A stretch of 64,000 nt of DNA from Emticicia sp037153985 (GCF_037153985.1 NZ_JBBAYI010000001.1:620001-684000), one strand, 5' to 3'. Counted from the first letter of the stretch, positions 25,544 to 34,673 are shown. Numbers and translations: made by a program. The notes: a model not told the origin generated them from the sequence alone.

Positions 25544-28156
25544 ATGGATTCAATGATTGTCTACCTTGTTCCTGTTTTTGGAATAATCGGATTACTTTAC
25601 ACTGCTTGGCGATTCAGTTGGGTGTCTGGTCAACCAGCCGGAGACGAAAACATGCAGAAGCTCTCAGGCTATATTGCCGACGGAGCCATTGCATTTTTAA
25701 AAGCAGAATGGAAAATTCTAGCCTATTTTGCTATTCCGACAGCAATTATATTAGCATGGCTAGGTTCAAGCAAAGGCACTCTCGAATCCCCTATTCATTC
25801 TTCACCTATTATTGCAGTTGCTTTCCTGATTGGAGCTATTTTTTCAGCTACCGCAGGTTACATCGGAATGAAAGTAGCTACTAAAGCTAACGTACGCACA
25901 GCTCAGGCCGCTCGTACATCGTTAGCCAAAGCTCTTCAAGTATCGTTTACAGGAGGTTCTGTTATGGGTATGGGTGTTGCAGGTTTGGCGGTTTTAGGGC
26001 TTGGTGGTCTTTTCATTTTGTTCTACAACATTTTTGCAAAAGGGGCCGACCTTACCTCTGACAACATGAAAACAGCCATTGAAGTATTAGCTGGGTTTTC
26101 ATTAGGTGCTGAATCAATTGCGCTATTTGCACGTGTAGGTGGTGGTATTTATACCAAAGCGGCCGACGTAGGTGCCGACCTTGTAGGAAAAGTAGAAGCA
26201 GGTATTCCTGAAGATGATGTTCGTAACCCTGCTACTATTGCCGATAACGTAGGTGATAACGTGGGTGATGTGGCTGGTATGGGTGCCGACTTATTTGGCT
26301 CTTATGTAGCAACAATTCTGGCTACTATGGTATTAGGGCAAGAAATAAGTGTGAGCGATAGCTTTGGTGGTTATTCGCCTGTTTTATTACCTATGCTTAT
26401 TGCAGGTGTAGGTCTGTTGGCTTCGTTGGTTTCAACTTTCTTTGTTCGTATCAGCAGTGAAGAATCATCTGTACAAAATGCACTGAATATCGGAAACTGG
26501 GCTTCAATTATTATCACCTTTATTGCATCTTATTTCCTTGTTAAAAATATTTTACCAGAAACCCTTATTCTGCGCGGTCATGAGTTTACCTCTAATGGCG
26601 TATTTATGGCTATTGTAGTGGGTTTAGTTGTGGGTGCGTTGATGTCAATCATTACCGAGTATTACACAGCAATGGGTAAACGTCCTGTATTGTCAATTGT
26701 ACAGAAATCTGGTACTGGTCATGCTACTAATATCATTGGTGGTTTGGCAGTAGGTATGGAATCAACAGTATTACCTATCATTGTTTTAGCGGCTGGTATT
26801 ATTTTATCATATTATTTTGCAGGTCTTTATGGGGTATCTATTGCGGCGGCAGGTATGATGGCAACAACTGCTATGCAATTAGCAATTGATGCCTTTGGCC
26901 CGATTGCTGATAATGCTGGTGGTATTGCTGAGATGTCACAACTACCGTCAGAAGTACGCGGACGTACCGATAATCTTGATGCCGTAGGTAACACTACTGC
27001 TGCAACAGGTAAAGGTTTTGCTATTGCTTCGGCAGCTTTAACTTCATTAGCGTTATTTGCCGCTTTTGTGGGTATTGCGGGCATTCAGGCAATTGATATT
27101 TACAAAGCACCTGTTCTGGCCGGATTATTCATCGGAGGGATGATTCCGTTTATTTTTAGTGCCTTATGTATCTCTGCCGTTGGTAAAGCTGCAATGGAAA
27201 TGGTAAACGAAGTTCGTCGCCAGTTCCGTGAAATTCCGGGTATCATGGAATATAAAGCAGAACCAGAATATGAAAAATGTGTCGCAATTTCTACTCAAGC
27301 ATCAATCAAACAAATGATTTTACCGGGGGCAATTGCCCTCATAGTACCAGTACTTGTAGGTTTTGGATTTAAAAATGTTTTTGCCGATACTTCCTCTGCC
27401 GAAATTCTTGGAGGTTTATTAGCTGGTGTAACAGTATCAGGTGTATTGATGGGGATGTTCCAGTCAAATGCAGGTGGTGCATGGGATAACGCTAAAAAAT
27501 CGTTCGAAAAAGGAGTAAATATCAATGGTGAAATTTATTACAAAAAATCTGAGCCGCACAAGGCTTCTGTAACTGGTGACACCGTTGGCGACCCATTCAA
27601 AGATACCTCTGGGCCTTCAATGAACATCCTTATTAAATTGATGTCAATTGTGTCTTTGGTTATTGCTCCTTATATAAGCGTGCCAAAAAATCAGGCGAAC
27701 AACAATAACGCCAATGGTACTCAAATAACTCAAGCCAATTTACCATCGAGCATTAACAAGCAATTATCAACAGGTGTACTTTTAAACTACCTTGAAGGTG
27801 GTGTGGAAGACCAACTGATAACTTTTATTGAAAGCGATAACAGAAAATCTGATACAGAAAACTGGTTTAATTTCAATACTTTGAATTTTGCTGCTGGTAG
27901 TGCCACTATCAATGCGAACTCAATGAATGAAATTCAGAATGTAGCCGAAATCCTGAAGGCTTATCCTGAAGTAAATATTAAAGTAGGTGCCAGTGATGCT
28001 TCTAACGCTCAGCTATCAAGCGACCGCGCTGCGGCTGTAAAAACTGCTTTAGTAGGCTTAGGTATCAGCGATGCCCGTCTGGCTTCTGAAACTTCTGACT
28101 TAGTTGCTTCAAATGAAACACCAGAAGCTATTGCTTTGAGTGTAAGCAAAAAATAA
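25544..28156 (+). CDS. hppA: Membrane-bound ion-translocating pyrophosphatase with OmpA-like C-terminus
   Basis: 870-residue integral membrane enzyme coupling PPi hydrolysis to H+ or Na+ export. The core (about 1-710) has many membrane helices and the catalytic signatures DVGADLVGKVE and DNVGDNVGDVAGMGADL. In GNTTAATGKG an Ala stands where K+-independent enzymes have Lys, so a K+-dependent type is predicted; H+ versus Na+ cannot be decided. Beyond the core there is a linker with an Asn run and, at about 773-868, an OmpA-like peptidoglycan-associating module (NFAAGSATIN, then LSSDRAAAVKTAL). Since both ends of these pumps face the periplasm, the extra domain is placed to reach peptidoglycan. 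It is transcribed alone. Confidence 0.93.
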   Translation: MDSMIVYLVPVFGIIGLLYTAWRFSWVSGQPAGDENMQKLSGYIADGAIAFLKAEWKILAYFAIPTAIILAWLGSSKGTLESPIHSSPIIAVAFLIGAIFSATAGYIGMKVATKANVRTAQAARTSLAKALQVSFTGGSVMGMGVAGLAVLGLGGLFILFYNIFAKGADLTSDNMKTAIEVLAGFSLGAESIALFARVGGGIYTKAADVGADLVGKVEAGIPEDDVRNPATIADNVGDNVGDVAGMGADLFGSYVATILATMVLGQEISVSDSFGGYSPVLLPMLIAGVGLLASLVSTFFVRISSEESSVQNALNIGNWASIIITFIASYFLVKNILPETLILRGHEFTSNGVFMAIVVGLVVGALMSIITEYYTAMGKRPVLSIVQKSGTGHATNIIGGLAVGMESTVLPIIVLAAGIILSYYFAGLYGVSIAAAGMMATTAMQLAIDAFGPIADNAGGIAEMSQLPSEVRGRTDNLDAVGNTTAATGKGFAIASAALTSLALFAAFVGIAGIQAIDIYKAPVLAGLFIGGMIPFIFSALCISAVGKAAMEMVNEVRRQFREIPGIMEYKAEPEYEKCVAISTQASIKQMILPGAIALIVPVLVGFGFKNVFADTSSAEILGGLLAGVTVSGVLMGMFQSNAGGAWDNAKKSFEKGVNINGEIYYKKSEPHKASVTGDTVGDPFKDTSGPSMNILIKLMSIVSLVIAPYISVPKNQANNNNANGTQITQANLPSSINKQLSTGVLLNYLEGGVEDQLITFIESDNRKSDTENWFNFNTLNFAAGSATINANSMNEIQNVAEILKAYPEVNIKVGASDASNAQLSSDRAAAVKTALVGLGISDARLASETSDLVASNETPEAIALSVSKK

Positions 28157-28170
28157 GTTCGGTACAGAAC

Positions 28171-28210
28171 AACAAAAAACTCCAATGATTATCCATTGGA
28201 GTTTTTTGTT
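28171..28210. terminator. Bidirectional terminator
   Basis: 17-bp perfect stem (28171-28187 with 28194-28210) with a 6-nt loop, A-rich left and T-rich right, between the convergent pyrophosphatase and DUF6607-like genes. Confidence 0.9.
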
Positions 28211-28234
28211 TATAAAGTTGCAGTGATGAATCCC

Positions 28235-29146
28235 TTAGTTTTTTCCTAAAACTTCATCATTAAAAACCACAAACTGCGTTAAAACATCTTTTATCTTTTT
28301 GCGGTTTGTAGCAGAATCGTTTTTCTCTTTCTCAATAGCTTCAAAGTATTCATTAAGCATTTTGCTTCTAACAAATTGTTTTAAAGTAAAGCTCTTATGT
28401 TGGTCGAAAACATCTTGCCATCCTGCACGTACATCAGCCCAGAAAGCTCCGTGTTCAGCCCACCACTTTTTAGTTACTTCACATTTTTTTTCATCCGTAC
28501 GACGGTAATCGTTAATACCTTTTTCCTGTACAATTAACACGTCTGTGCCTTCTTTTCTCAGGATTTTGTCGTTATCTTGCTCATGCAAATAACCATAGTC
28601 TGTTACATAAATACGGTTACCACGTTTCAATACGTTGTAGTCTTTTCTTTTGGTATATTCACGTCTGGGTAGCGGGGCATCCACTTTGCTTTCCCAAAGA
28701 TGTTTCCCATTTGCGTGCGACCATTGGGCAAAACCTTCATAACGTGGGCCATCTTCTACTTCATAAACTTTCTGTGTCCAGCCTTTTTTCACCTGTGCTT
28801 TATCAAACTGACTGTATTTCCAGACTCCTTCTTTATAAAAACTAAACAAAGTCGGGTCTTCGTAGGTCCAATCTTCACGCCAGTGTTTCACTACCATGGT
28901 ATCACCGATTGCTAATAAATGTTGAATAACTATTTTATCTTTCGATTCTTCAACTACAAAAACATACTCAGTCCCTTTGGCATGATACTGGTCTTTAAGT
29001 TTATATTCCTTATTGGGTGTGAAGGTTTCTGCATAATCGAATTTTACATCATGACAACCACATTGCCCTTTTATAGCTGCTATATCAGCCGATTTCTGAG
29101 CAAAAGCTCCAAAGCCTGCCATTAACAATAGAAATGTTTTTTTCAT
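28235..29146 (-). CDS. Exported DUF6607-like protein of the metal-uptake locus
   Basis: 303 residues with a signal peptide cleaved near GAFAQK (residue 17). The mature N-terminus carries IKGQCGCHDVKFDYAETF, a CxC pair and motif that I associate with the DUF6607 family; the rest is rich in Trp, Tyr, Lys and Glu. The family has no known reaction. It is the last gene of a run that starts with the TonB receptor at 33748, all on the minus strand, which suggests a periplasmic or outer-membrane task in metal or metal-chelate uptake. Family naming is from memory and moderately certain. Confidence 0.65.
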   Translation of the reverse strand: MKKTFLLLMAGFGAFAQKSADIAAIKGQCGCHDVKFDYAETFTPNKEYKLKDQYHAKGTEYVFVVEESKDKIVIQHLLAIGDTMVVKHWREDWTYEDPTLFSFYKEGVWKYSQFDKAQVKKGWTQKVYEVEDGPRYEGFAQWSHANGKHLWESKVDAPLPRREYTKRKDYNVLKRGNRIYVTDYGYLHEQDNDKILRKEGTDVLIVQEKGINDYRRTDEKKCEVTKKWWAEHGAFWADVRAGWQDVFDQHKSFTLKQFVRSKMLNEYFEAIEKEKNDSATNRKKIKDVLTQFVVFNDEVLGKN

Positions 29147-29233
29147 TTTACTTATCTTGAATTTTGAATGATTAGTTAATTTAAAAGGTGTTTGGTTTAA
29201 AAAGTTGTTGTGTGGATTTGCTCAATAAAAGTA

Positions 29234-29449
29234 TTAGCTTGTATGATTACATTTTTTAAAACAAGTACAGGTAAAGCCCGCTTTCCGAACAGCACATTCA
29301 ATCGTTGTTTCATTAACTAAGTTATCTTTAATTGTCAGAATGTGCCTTACACCGAAATCTATTCTAAATGAAGAAACGCCCACCTTCTTTAATTCATCGC
29401 TTAGATTCTGTAAGCCATCAGCATCTTTAATATTGGTTATGAATTGCAT
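29234..29449 (-). CDS. Small HMA-like protein lacking the usual metal motif
   Basis: 71 residues. The order of strands and helices (QFITNI, NLSDELKKVGV, SSFRIDFGVRHILTI, TIECAVRKAGF) resembles a ferredoxin-like heavy-metal-associated domain, but the MxCxxC loop after strand 1 is absent. Instead Cys61, Cys63 and Cys67 cluster at the C-terminus (TCTCFKKC), with Cys52 nearby. It starts 23 bp after the DUF4198 gene and belongs to the same transcription unit. No signal peptide, so it is probably cytoplasmic. A metal chaperone or sensor role is suggested by context only. Confidence 0.6.
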   Translation of the reverse strand: MQFITNIKDADGLQNLSDELKKVGVSSFRIDFGVRHILTIKDNLVNETTIECAVRKAGFTCTCFKKCNHTS

Positions 29450-29472
29450 GCCAAGAAGGGTTAAAGTACACG

Positions 29473-30177
29473 TTATTTCACTTCGATTGTTGTTTCAGTA
29501 TGATAACGGACCGACTCATAGGCTTTATCTTTGTACGTACCGAGCGTTTTATCAATCCATTCTGCCTCAACCAGATAAATACCTTTCGATACCGGAACAA
29601 ATGAAGTTCTACCTCTATCGCTGGTAATTTTCACTTTTTCCCATCCGTCAGGGCTAATAACTGTCAGCTTGGCTTTATCGGCAGGCAAGTTATTTTTGAA
29701 TACACTGAGGTTAACACCGCTCTCGGTTTCAGTAGCAACTATATCAAAAAAATTTGTGGGCTTGGGTGTTGTATTAGCTTTACCAGCCACATAGTGGGTA
29801 CGCAGATACTGCATAGGGCGCACAATACCGAGGTTATGCTTGGTCCAGTCTTGAACCTCACGTGTTTCGTTCACACCAAGAACCTGATAAAGCCCTTCAT
29901 TTTTAGGAGTAAAAGTCCCCTCCCAATGCGTTTCGGTCTGTGTGGTAGGAATTTCAGTGCGATTTCCAGCTTCATCGATGACAAAAATTTTTATTTCATT
30001 CATTTTATCTAAAAACTTTCCTTTCATCCGGCCTTGATTTACATACTCGCCATAAAATATCTGAATTTTAGCTGGCTCACCTACCTTACCAGAACCTTTT
30101 ACTTCGAGCCAATAACCATGTGCCAACGATACAAATGGTAATAACATGAGCGCAAGAACAACTAATTTATTTTTCAT
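29473..30177 (-). CDS. DUF4198 periplasmic protein
   Basis: 234 residues with signal peptide cleaved near SLAHG (residue 19). The mature start AHGYWLEVKG and the beta-rich body match DUF4198, a family found next to TonB-dependent receptors and nickel or cobalt transporters. His20, right after the predicted cleavage site, is a plausible metal ligand, as proposed for related proteins. The second half (NLSVFKNNLPADKAKLTV, then RTSFVPVSKGIYLVEA) forms an additional beta domain. Located between the PepSY gene (55 bp upstream) and the HMA-like gene in the metal-uptake run. Confidence 0.8.
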   Translation of the reverse strand: MKNKLVVLALMLLPFVSLAHGYWLEVKGSGKVGEPAKIQIFYGEYVNQGRMKGKFLDKMNEIKIFVIDEAGNRTEIPTTQTETHWEGTFTPKNEGLYQVLGVNETREVQDWTKHNLGIVRPMQYLRTHYVAGKANTTPKPTNFFDIVATETESGVNLSVFKNNLPADKAKLTVISPDGWEKVKITSDRGRTSFVPVSKGIYLVEAEWIDKTLGTYKDKAYESVRYHTETTIEVK

Positions 30178-30232
30178 ATTGCAGGTTATTTTTAAGTGTT
30201 TGAAACATCTATGGTTGATAAATACCCCATTG

Positions 30233-31399
30233 TTATCTTGGGTTTAGTACCTCCATTTGATTCACTTTTTTGGAAAGTGTTTTTGGGGCTTTCTTCCTTC
30301 TCCCCCACCAGATATATGCTCCTGTTATGGGTAAACTGGCAGCAATGAGGCTGGCGAAAAAAGCCAGTAACTTGCCTGAAAAACCAAATGCTGCCCCAAC
30401 ATGAATATCATAATTCATACGCAGGATTTTATCAGCCGTTGATATATCTTGTAAACGCCCATAGGCATGTTTTACAGACACCTCCTTTAATGTGTACTGG
30501 TCGAAATACCTGTAATCATGTTTCCAGTATACATCTGTGTCAGTAGTGGTAGCCGTTGCGATAGTTGATTGAGGTGTTTCTGGAGGATGCACTTCAATGG
30601 TTTGGGCTTCAGGGGTTTCAACCTTTATTTTGTTCCATATTCTGTCAATAGCGGGTATATTGTTTTGTGTGGATGCAGCAACGGGCTTAGCCGACTCAGG
30701 CTCGTAATAATCAATTTGCTGTTTACCTCCTGACAGAGTAAAATAATAGGCTTTTGAAAACCACTGAAAGCCCCAAACCAGACCAGTAATAGCGATAATA
30801 ATAGCTACCCAAGTCATATAGAAACCTAATACATTATGAAGGTCATAATTCACCCGACGCCATTTAGCATTCCATTTTATAGAAAAACGCTGTTTGGCTG
30901 CCGATTTATTTTTAGGCCACCAGAGTATGAGGCCCGAAATCATTAATAACAAAAAAATGAGTGTGGCAGAAGCCACTACTGGTTGACCGATTTTTTCGGG
31001 AAGCCACAAGTAAAAATGACCATTAAGAATAATACGGAAAAAATCATTGTCCATATTTTTAACTTTCAGTACATTACCGTTATAAGGATTTATATATACC
31101 AGATAATAATAGGTTGGCTCGTAATGATAAATGGTAGCGATAGCCGCACGCCCTGGACGCTCATAAGTAATGCTATGAATAAATTTATTGGGTACTTCTT
31201 TTTCAACAATAGCTTTCAGGGTTGAAGGCGGCAACATAGGTTTGTTTTCTACCTCAATGTATCTGTAAGGCTGGGTTAAATCCTGAATTTCGACCTGAAA
31301 AGCATAAATACAACCTGTAATGCTTACAATGAACACCACCAGCCCAGAGCTAAGCCCGAGCCAGAGGTGTATTTTGTTTATTGCTTTTTTAAAACTCAC
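30233..31399 (-). CDS. PepSY-associated membrane protein (PiuB-like)
   Basis: 388-residue inner-membrane protein of the PepSY_TM family, often encoded beside siderophore receptors and thought to help release or reduce imported iron. Four membrane segments are visible: near residues 13-32 (LGLSSGLVVFIVSITG), about 140-160 (ATLIFLLLMISGLILWW), 190-210 (VLGFYMTWVAIIIAITG) and about 335-365, with a PepSY-type periplasmic region after the first. His and Trp residues near helix ends fit a haem-binding reductase. It begins 6 bp after the stop of the TonB receptor gene, so the two are tightly coupled. Confidence 0.88.
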   Translation of the reverse strand: MSFKKAINKIHLWLGLSSGLVVFIVSITGCIYAFQVEIQDLTQPYRYIEVENKPMLPPSTLKAIVEKEVPNKFIHSITYERPGRAAIATIYHYEPTYYYLVYINPYNGNVLKVKNMDNDFFRIILNGHFYLWLPEKIGQPVVASATLIFLLLMISGLILWWPKNKSAAKQRFSIKWNAKWRRVNYDLHNVLGFYMTWVAIIIAITGLVWGFQWFSKAYYFTLSGGKQQIDYYEPESAKPVAASTQNNIPAIDRIWNKIKVETPEAQTIEVHPPETPQSTIATATTTDTDVYWKHDYRYFDQYTLKEVSVKHAYGRLQDISTADKILRMNYDIHVGAAFGFSGKLLAFFASLIAASLPITGAYIWWGRRKKAPKTLSKKVNQMEVLNPR

Positions 31400-31405
31400 G
31401 TTTGA

Positions 31406-33748
31406 TTAGAATTTATAGTTGATAGAAAGACGAAGGTTTCGTTTCGCTTCTGCCTGCCAGTAATAAAAATCACTCCAATTGTAATAAGCACCCATGTAGA
31501 GGTAGGCATTAAGCACATTATTTACATTAAGGGCAATAGCGAATTTGTTCGACTGGTAAGAGATTGCCCCATCCATTCTGAAATAGTTAGGTAATGATTG
31601 TTTTGAGCCGTCAAATACGTACCATGAAGACCGACCACCAATAAATTGCCCACCAAGCGAAACCCCTAAGCCTTGCAGGTTGCCAGTTGTTGATTTATAA
31701 CTCAACCAAGCATTAGCCACATTTTTTGAAGTACCCGGAATTTGCACGCCTACGTTTTTTTTCTCGGTATCTTTAGTTACTTTACCATCGGTATAAGCGT
31801 AGTTAAGCGTTAAATCAAGACCATGTACAATTTGCCCACGAAGGTCAAATTCAATACCTTTTACCTGTGTTTGTCCTAACTGAACAGAGAAAAACTGATT
31901 GTTAGGGTCGGCTGTTAAAACGTTGTTTTTTGTTATGTTATATGCAGCTATTGATGTTGACCATAAACCACCTAACCATTCACGTTTGAGACCAATTTCT
32001 TTATTATTACCTGTAATGGGGTCAAAACCCTTGCCTTGTGCATCGGCTCCGGCTTGTGGCACAAATGCTTGGTCGAACACAGCATAGGCACTGGTATTTT
32101 TATCGATTGAATAGCTTAGCCCTACACGTGGTGTAAACTTCTCGGCTTTGCCAATACCCGAATACGGGTCGGTATCTCTGGCGTTGGTATATCTTCCGGC
32201 AAGCGTTAATCTGAGTTTGTCCTGTAAGAAACGTATTTCGTCCTGCACATAAATGGCCGAATAACTTTGTGCATAATATACCCCACGTTGGCGTAGACTC
32301 AGGCTTCTGTCATATTTCGGATAAGCCGACACAGGCACCTGCCCATACACCGGATGATAAATATTAAAACCTTGTGGCCCTGAGAACGTACCCCCTTGTG
32401 ACCAGTCGTGGAAGAAATCTTTCTGACCCATATCCAAACCAGCTAAAATCCGATGGTTTACTGGTCCTGTTTTCACATCACCATTCACAAAAAACTGCCC
32501 TACCTTCGTAATACCCAGTACATCCCAGATAGATGCACCCCTGATGAGGGTATCGCCATTGGCAGAAAAACCAGTTGGCCATAACGACTGCCCTATCTGT
32601 TTATAGCTCATATATGCTAACTGCCCCGTAAACTTCCAATTATTATTAATGCTATGAGCCAGTGTCAGAAAAAAGGTGTTATCATTGATATTTGAAGGGT
32701 CCATGTTTGGCTCGGCAGTGGTAGCGTTTACAGGTAGCTCGCCCATGCCTTTTTTAGAAAAAACGTAGTTAGAGCCTATAACAGACATTTGGTTGTATTG
32801 ATAAGTGTATTCGGCTGTTAGGGAGGTATTAGGAGTAAACTGGAATTTCAATACCGGAGCTATTGACACACGATTATTGAATTCGTAGTCACGATGTGAG
32901 CCTTTTAGTTGCCCCATCAGGTTTAAACGATACAATACTTTACCATCTTCACTTAGTTTTCCATCAAAATCGAGTGTGGAGCGATAAGTATTGAAACTAC
33001 CAACCGTCATTGAGGCTTCACCTTTATTGATTCCGGTAGGTTTTTTAGTAACAATATTGTAAAAGCCACTCGGTTCACCATTAGCTAGCATAAATCCGGC
33101 TGGCCCTTTCACAAACTCAATTCTTTCAACCATACTCATGTCTTCAACCAATGGCCCCCATGTAGACTGAACATTCATCCCATTTCTGAAAGCTGCAATC
33201 TGTGAGCCTCTCATGTTAATCTGAGCGTAGGTATCCCAGTGTTCTACTCGTGTAGCACCACTTACATTTCGGGTTACTCCTTCAAGCATATCAAAAATTT
33301 GCTGGTCTTGTATAACCTGTTTAGTAATTACCTGAATATTCTGTGGCACCTCAAGCAGTGGAGTTTTCAAACGAAGAGAAATGGAAGGGTAATCGGTTAC
33401 ATATTTACTAGGGTTTGCCGATACCACAACTTCTTGTAACTGATTAGCACTTACATCCATCACGAAATCAAGCGTTATGGTTTCATTGGCCCCGATACTT
33501 ACCTTTTTTGTTTCGGCTTTTAAACCAATAAAACTCGCCTGCACGTTATATTCCCCTGTTTTCAGGTTCTGAAACTGGTAGTTTCCCTCTGCGTCGGTGT
33601 TAGTGCCTTTACTGGCCCCTTTTAATACAACATTTACAAATTCGGCAGGTTTTCCATCGATGGTTGTTACTTTTCCTTTCAGGGTACCGGTCTGCGCCAT
33701 TACCCACACACTACCTATTAGCAACAAAGCTGTAAAGACTGATTTCAT
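31406..33748 (-). CDS. TonB-dependent siderophore-type receptor
   Basis: 780-residue outer-membrane receptor. Signal peptide to MAQ (residue 19), then a carboxypeptidase-like regulatory beta domain (about 20-105, GTLKGKVTTIDGKPAEF) typical of Bacteroidota, a TonB plug (about 120-235, with VPQNIQVITKQVIQDQ and MVERIEFVKGPAG), and a 22-strand-type barrel ending in LRLSINYKF with terminal Phe. The plug resembles ferric hydroxamate/catecholate receptors (FhuA/FhuE class) more than SusC. First gene of the metal-uptake run. A -7 element and palindrome lie upstream. The ligand is not determined; an iron-siderophore is most likely. Confidence 0.9.
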   Translation of the reverse strand: MKSVFTALLLIGSVWVMAQTGTLKGKVTTIDGKPAEFVNVVLKGASKGTNTDAEGNYQFQNLKTGEYNVQASFIGLKAETKKVSIGANETITLDFVMDVSANQLQEVVVSANPSKYVTDYPSISLRLKTPLLEVPQNIQVITKQVIQDQQIFDMLEGVTRNVSGATRVEHWDTYAQINMRGSQIAAFRNGMNVQSTWGPLVEDMSMVERIEFVKGPAGFMLANGEPSGFYNIVTKKPTGINKGEASMTVGSFNTYRSTLDFDGKLSEDGKVLYRLNLMGQLKGSHRDYEFNNRVSIAPVLKFQFTPNTSLTAEYTYQYNQMSVIGSNYVFSKKGMGELPVNATTAEPNMDPSNINDNTFFLTLAHSINNNWKFTGQLAYMSYKQIGQSLWPTGFSANGDTLIRGASIWDVLGITKVGQFFVNGDVKTGPVNHRILAGLDMGQKDFFHDWSQGGTFSGPQGFNIYHPVYGQVPVSAYPKYDRSLSLRQRGVYYAQSYSAIYVQDEIRFLQDKLRLTLAGRYTNARDTDPYSGIGKAEKFTPRVGLSYSIDKNTSAYAVFDQAFVPQAGADAQGKGFDPITGNNKEIGLKREWLGGLWSTSIAAYNITKNNVLTADPNNQFFSVQLGQTQVKGIEFDLRGQIVHGLDLTLNYAYTDGKVTKDTEKKNVGVQIPGTSKNVANAWLSYKSTTGNLQGLGVSLGGQFIGGRSSWYVFDGSKQSLPNYFRMDGAISYQSNKFAIALNVNNVLNAYLYMGAYYNWSDFYYWQAEAKRNLRLSINYKF

Positions 33749-33803
33749 TATACCAAGTGGTGTTTAGTTATCTTAAAAATTACCTTATGTTTATTTGATG
33801 CTG

Positions 33804-33811
33804 CAAATGTA
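33804..33811 (-). promoter_or_regulatory. -7 element of the TonB receptor operon
   Basis: Minus-strand TACATTTG, exact TAnnTTTG match, 56 bp before the receptor ATG. The palindrome at 33816-33832 begins 4 bp upstream of it. Confidence 0.6.
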
Positions 33812-33815
33812 TATC

Positions 33816-33832
33816 TTATTTAGACTAAATAA
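33816..33832. promoter_or_regulatory. Palindromic operator 1 (probable Fur-family site)
   Basis: TTATTTAG-A-CTAAATAA, perfect 8-1-8 palindrome, in the spacer just upstream of the receptor -7 element, where a bound protein would block RNA polymerase. Confidence 0.6.
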
Positions 33833-33847
33833 AAATAAAAACAGAAA

Positions 33848-33870
33848 TTATTTGGAATAATTCTAAATAA
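33848..33870. promoter_or_regulatory. Palindromic operator 2 (probable Fur-family site)
   Basis: 23-bp palindrome with 11 arm positions, 10 of them complementary (TTATTTGGAAT, central A, ATTCTAAATAA). It shares the outer TTATTT/AAATAA arms with operator 1, starts 32 bp from it (three helical turns) and covers the -33 box of the fur-family promoter. Confidence 0.6.
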
Positions 33871-33883
33871 CATATTACCTTTG
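33851..33883 (+). promoter_or_regulatory. Promoter of the Fur-family gene
   Basis: TTTG (33851-33854), 21-bp spacer, TACCTTTG (33876-33883): the best full Bacteroidota promoter in the window. It predicts a leader of about 70 nt before ATG 33960. Confidence 0.65.
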
Positions 33884-33959
33884 TATAGTAAGAATAAGGT
33901 ACGGAGGCTTACAATTAACCTAAACTGCTTTTAGCGAAGCAAAATCGTAGAAAGAAATA

Positions 33960-34427
33960 ATGAAAGACCTGAATTACGAGAAAGCCGTGGTAAAATTTCT
34001 GATTTTTCTGGAAGAAAAAGGTTTAAGAAAAACCACTGAGCGCATGATGATGCTAGAAGAGATATATTCAAGAAATGACCACTTTGATGCTGAAGACCTT
34101 TATATGACAATGGTGAGCAAAAAGCAATATGTAAGCAGAGCAACTATTTATAATAATCTTGAAGTGTTGCTTGAGTGTGGGTTGATTCGTAAAAACCAAT
34201 TTGGCAATAATGTTACCAAATATGAAAAGGCTGCGAATTTCAGGCAACATGACCACCTCATTTGTCTGGATTGCCAACAAGTAAAAGAATTCTGCGACCC
34301 ACGCCTCCAACAAATTCAGAAAATGATTGGTGAAATGATGCAATTTGATATCACCCAACATGATTTATTATTATACGGGCATTGTGAAAAAGGTGATTGT
34401 GAACATAAAAAAGCTCTCAATAACTAA
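33960..34427 (+). CDS. Fur-family metal-responsive repressor
   Basis: 155 residues. N-terminal winged helix with recognition segment SRATIYNNLEVL (59-70), followed by the metal-binding dimerisation domain: HDHLICLDC (His97, His99, Cys102, Cys105) and GHCEKGDC (Cys142, Cys147). The four Cys form the structural zinc site of the family. It is divergent from the TonB receptor operon, with two palindromes between, so it probably represses both that operon and itself. Iron is the likeliest signal; Zur- or other-type specificity cannot be excluded. Two small genes follow and share its transcript. Confidence 0.88.
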   Translation: MKDLNYEKAVVKFLIFLEEKGLRKTTERMMMLEEIYSRNDHFDAEDLYMTMVSKKQYVSRATIYNNLEVLLECGLIRKNQFGNNVTKYEKAANFRQHDHLICLDCQQVKEFCDPRLQQIQKMIGEMMQFDITQHDLLLYGHCEKGDCEHKKALNN

Positions 34428-34472
34428 TTAAGATAAGATGTGTAATCCTCCTATCATACTTCATCTATACGT

Positions 34473-34673
34473 ATGAAAAAGCCATTAAAAACCGGTAAAG
34501 CCGATGAATCGTTGATAAACGAAGCCATCGAAATTCTCGAATATGTTAATAACCAACGTATTTTTCTGGTAGGAAAACCCACAATTAATTTATTCAATTA
34601 TCTGATTTGTGGCTACGATGAGGTGCCATACCATGACATATTAAAAAATAAAATCAGCAAAAAAAATGACTAA
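34473..34673 (+). CDS. Small hypothetical protein downstream of the Fur-family gene
   Basis: 66 residues, starting MKKPLKTGKADESL, mostly helical with one short hydrophobic stretch (IFLVGKPTINLFNYLI) and a single Cys. It lies 45 bp after the Fur-family gene and overlaps the next gene by 8 bp, which supports real, coupled translation. I do not recognise the family. Co-transcription with the regulator suggests a metal-linked role, but no metal motif is visible. Confidence 0.55.
   Translation: MKKPLKTGKADESLINEAIEILEYVNNQRIFLVGKPTINLFNYLICGYDEVPYHDILKNKISKKND

Noticed and set aside
31406..33748. SusC-type nutrient receptor
   Set aside because: The plug resembles siderophore receptors, no SusD follows, and a PepSY gene and Fur-family gene adjoin it.
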